Assembly (NCBI RefSeq): GCF_000282995.1
Contig: NZ_ALEE01000425.1
Coordinates: 1 to 14,554, forward strand
Direction: 5' to 3'
From: Melaminivora alkalimesophila
GTDB taxonomy: Bacteria; Pseudomonadota; Gammaproteobacteria; Burkholderiales; Burkholderiaceae_C
DNA length: 14,554 nt
The notes under the pieces are model-generated. The model saw only the letters and a program-made list of their open reading frames with translations. It was not told the origin of the DNA and did not search any database. Shown here one piece after another: positions 14,501 through 14,554 of the stretch (the stretch's first letter is position 1; every line of letters starts with the position of its first letter). The position numbers were made by a program, and so were the translations under genes.

Positions 14501-14554
14501 ATGAGCACCCGCGCGACGTCCCCCGAACCGCCCCGCACGGCCCGCCCGCCCCGC
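14501..14554 (+). CDS. Possible start of a gene cut by the window edge
   Basis: An ATG at 14501 opens 18 codons that remain open to the last base, encoding a Pro/Arg/Thr-rich start (MSTRATSPEPPRTARPPR). It lies 43 bases after the spermidine-synthase-like gene, with a -10-like GACAAT just upstream. No family can be recognised from this length, and the Pro/Arg content could also be GC-driven noise. Confidence 0.35.
   Translation, partial: MSTRATSPEPPRTARPPR

Noticed and set aside
1..14554. Mobile element, CRISPR array, tRNA or rRNA
   Set aside because: I saw no transposase or integrase motifs, terminal inverted repeats, evenly spaced direct repeats or cloverleaf-like sequences, though a search program could find weaker cases.

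Overview
The window reads as a chromosomal segment of a high-GC betaproteobacterium, most likely in the Burkholderiales and perhaps the Comamonadaceae. This rests on the gene order pilMNOPQ-...-aroB-dgt, the strong G/C preference at third codon positions, and dense forward-strand packing with 4-base start/stop overlaps. The family-level placement is inference. Every convincing gene is on the + strand. The long reverse-strand frames are GC-driven shadows.

Region 1 (1-4663) is the type IV pilus alignment operon: the 3' end of pilM, then pilN, pilO, pilP and pilQ. Four genes overlap or nearly touch their neighbours, and each has a purine-rich ribosome binding site. Together they build the complex that links the cytoplasmic actin-like PilM ring, through the PilN/PilO inner-membrane coiled coils and the PilP lipoprotein, to the PilQ outer-membrane secretin.

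Region 2 (about 3560-6573) is the most unusual part. Base composition and codon use change abruptly inside pilQ near codon 365. They stay atypical through the secretin half of PilQ, a lipoprotein gene with Ig-like domains, a strong terminator and the first 60 codons of aroB, and then return to normal. In many beta- and gammaproteobacteria aroK (shikimate kinase) lies between pilQ and aroB. Here it is absent, and the slot holds the lipoprotein gene. That gene carries an eight-G run just after its lipobox cysteine, a plausible site for on/off switching. Together these features suggest a roughly 3-kb recombined surface-structure cassette.

Region 3 (6394-10289) holds aroB (3-dehydroquinate synthase), a dGTPase-like HD hydrolase, a DUF1415 protein, and a SAM-dependent methyltransferase translationally coupled to the DUF1415 gene.

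Region 4 (10395-12741) is a polar amino acid ABC importer: a lipoprotein substrate-binding protein, one permease, and a HisP-like ATPase. GC-rich hairpins lie between the binding-protein and permease genes.

Region 5 (12782-14457) holds a TatD-family metal-dependent hydrolase overlapping a spermidine-synthase-like protein. The possible start of another gene lies at the right edge. I saw no tRNA, rRNA, CRISPR array, insertion sequence or integrase. No gene-free stretch exceeds 125 bases.
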